Both the position numbers and the translations under genes were made by a program. Shown here one piece after another: positions 32,673 to 32,881 of a DNA stretch of 32,881 nucleotides; positions within the stretch are counted from its first letter, which is position 1, and every line of letters begins with the position of its first letter. Below the pieces are notes generated by a model that saw only the letters and a list, made by a program, of their open reading frames with translations, was not told the DNA's origin and did not search any database. The stretch is from an alpha proteobacterium SCGC AAA288-G21 (lineage in GTDB: Bacteria > Pseudomonadota > Alphaproteobacteria > Pelagibacterales > Pelagibacteraceae), in assembly GCA_000513075.1 (NCBI GenBank), contig AZYC01000005.1, positions 8,111 to 40,991 of the forward strand. The letters are read 5' to 3'.

Positions 32673-32881
32673 ATGAAAAAAATACTTATAATGGGTTTAC
32701 CAGGCTCTGGTAAGACAACTTTGGCTTCAAAATTAGTACCTTTGCTAAATGCAAAAAGGCTTAATAACGATGAAGTAAGAAAAGCTGCAAATGATTGGGA
32801 TTTTTCTGAGGAAGCAAGAACAAGACAAGCAAAACGTATGGCTGATTTTGGTCCAACTACTATTTCATTATTGTTTGAATT
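32673..32881 (+). CDS. Adenylyl-sulfate kinase-like P-loop protein, 5' part (partial)
   Basis: The ATG at 32673, 8 nt after the MFS stop, opens a frame that runs off the right edge (about 69 residues visible). MGLPGSGKTTLASKLVPLL is a Walker A P-loop, and LNNDEVRKAANDWDFSEEA followed by RTRQAKRMADFG matches the APS-kinase family (D-x-V-R-K, NDWDFS, RxRQAxRM). CysC adds the 3' phosphate to APS. Short CysC-like proteins also act in cell-surface sulfation or as kinases of other substrates. With the end missing, only the family can be stated. Confidence 0.8.
   Translation, partial: MKKILIMGLPGSGKTTLASKLVPLLNAKRLNNDEVRKAANDWDFSEEARTRQAKRMADFGPTTISLLFE

Noticed and set aside
1-32881. CRISPR array, transposon, phage or integron
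   Set aside because: No regularly spaced repeats, terminal inverted repeats, transposase, integrase or phage structural genes were seen.

Overview
The window is a very AT-rich, tightly packed bacterial segment. Intergenic gaps are mostly a few bases and start/stop overlaps are common. Gene content points to a streamlined marine alphaproteobacterium, Pelagibacterales (SAR11) or a similar lineage: a TPP riboswitch ahead of a ThiV-type sodium/solute symporter, DmdA-like and DddP-like genes, DUF6111 and DUF3553 proteins, and a bactofilin. No marker gene is present, so this is an inference from content and composition. I see no transposase, integrase, phage gene, CRISPR array, tRNA or rRNA.

Layout. 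1-825: end of a BtuF-like binding protein and a DUF6111-like membrane protein. 826-1836 (minus): a DUF4864-like exported protein and a Yip1-family membrane protein. 1853-11128: a probable catabolic island built on two divergent transcription units. The minus unit holds a short MetF-like protein and a DmdA/GcvT-like methyltransferase. The plus unit holds seven genes spaced -4 to +8 nt apart: Rieske oxygenase, DddP-like M24 protein, two tandem 2-oxoglutarate oxygenases, class II aldolase/adducin-like protein, carnitine-dehydrogenase-like protein and FrhB-like iron-sulfur flavoprotein. I read it as a pathway that removes methyl groups from, and oxidises, a methylated osmolyte (betaine, carnitine or sulfonium type); the substrate is not determined. 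This is the best candidate for an undescribed system here.

11125-17166: an aldehyde dehydrogenase (frameshifted), a RamB/ScfR-type regulator, and divergently a 50-codon ORF and isocitrate lyase behind a cluster of TTTAC/GTAAA repeats, then an acyl-CoA synthetase. 17163-18170: a rearrangement scar, with the 3' end of a lost minus-strand gene abutting a 5'-truncated and frameshifted acuI (acrylyl-CoA reductase). 18172-20230: LysR regulator, bactofilin, and an FTR1 iron permease behind paired Fur-like boxes. 20238-23986: TPP riboswitch-thiV, rhomboid protease, RseP-type site-2 protease, HU and its terminator.

24129-32881: glycosyltransferase, HCCA isomerase and ABA4-like operon; RecX; CysQ with DUF3553; MnmA; a GC-richer structured RNA candidate ending in a strong terminator; a frameshifted membrane protein behind a 27-aa Lys/Arg-rich peptide; a cystathionine-lyase-like enzyme; an MFS transporter; and the start of an adenylyl-sulfate-kinase-like protein.

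Three genes (aldehyde dehydrogenase, acuI, the 29.4-30.1 kb membrane protein) are each broken by exactly one extra base in a homopolymer. Sequencing or assembly error is therefore a serious possibility, at least for the aldehyde dehydrogenase and the membrane protein. The acuI 5' truncation cannot be explained that way.
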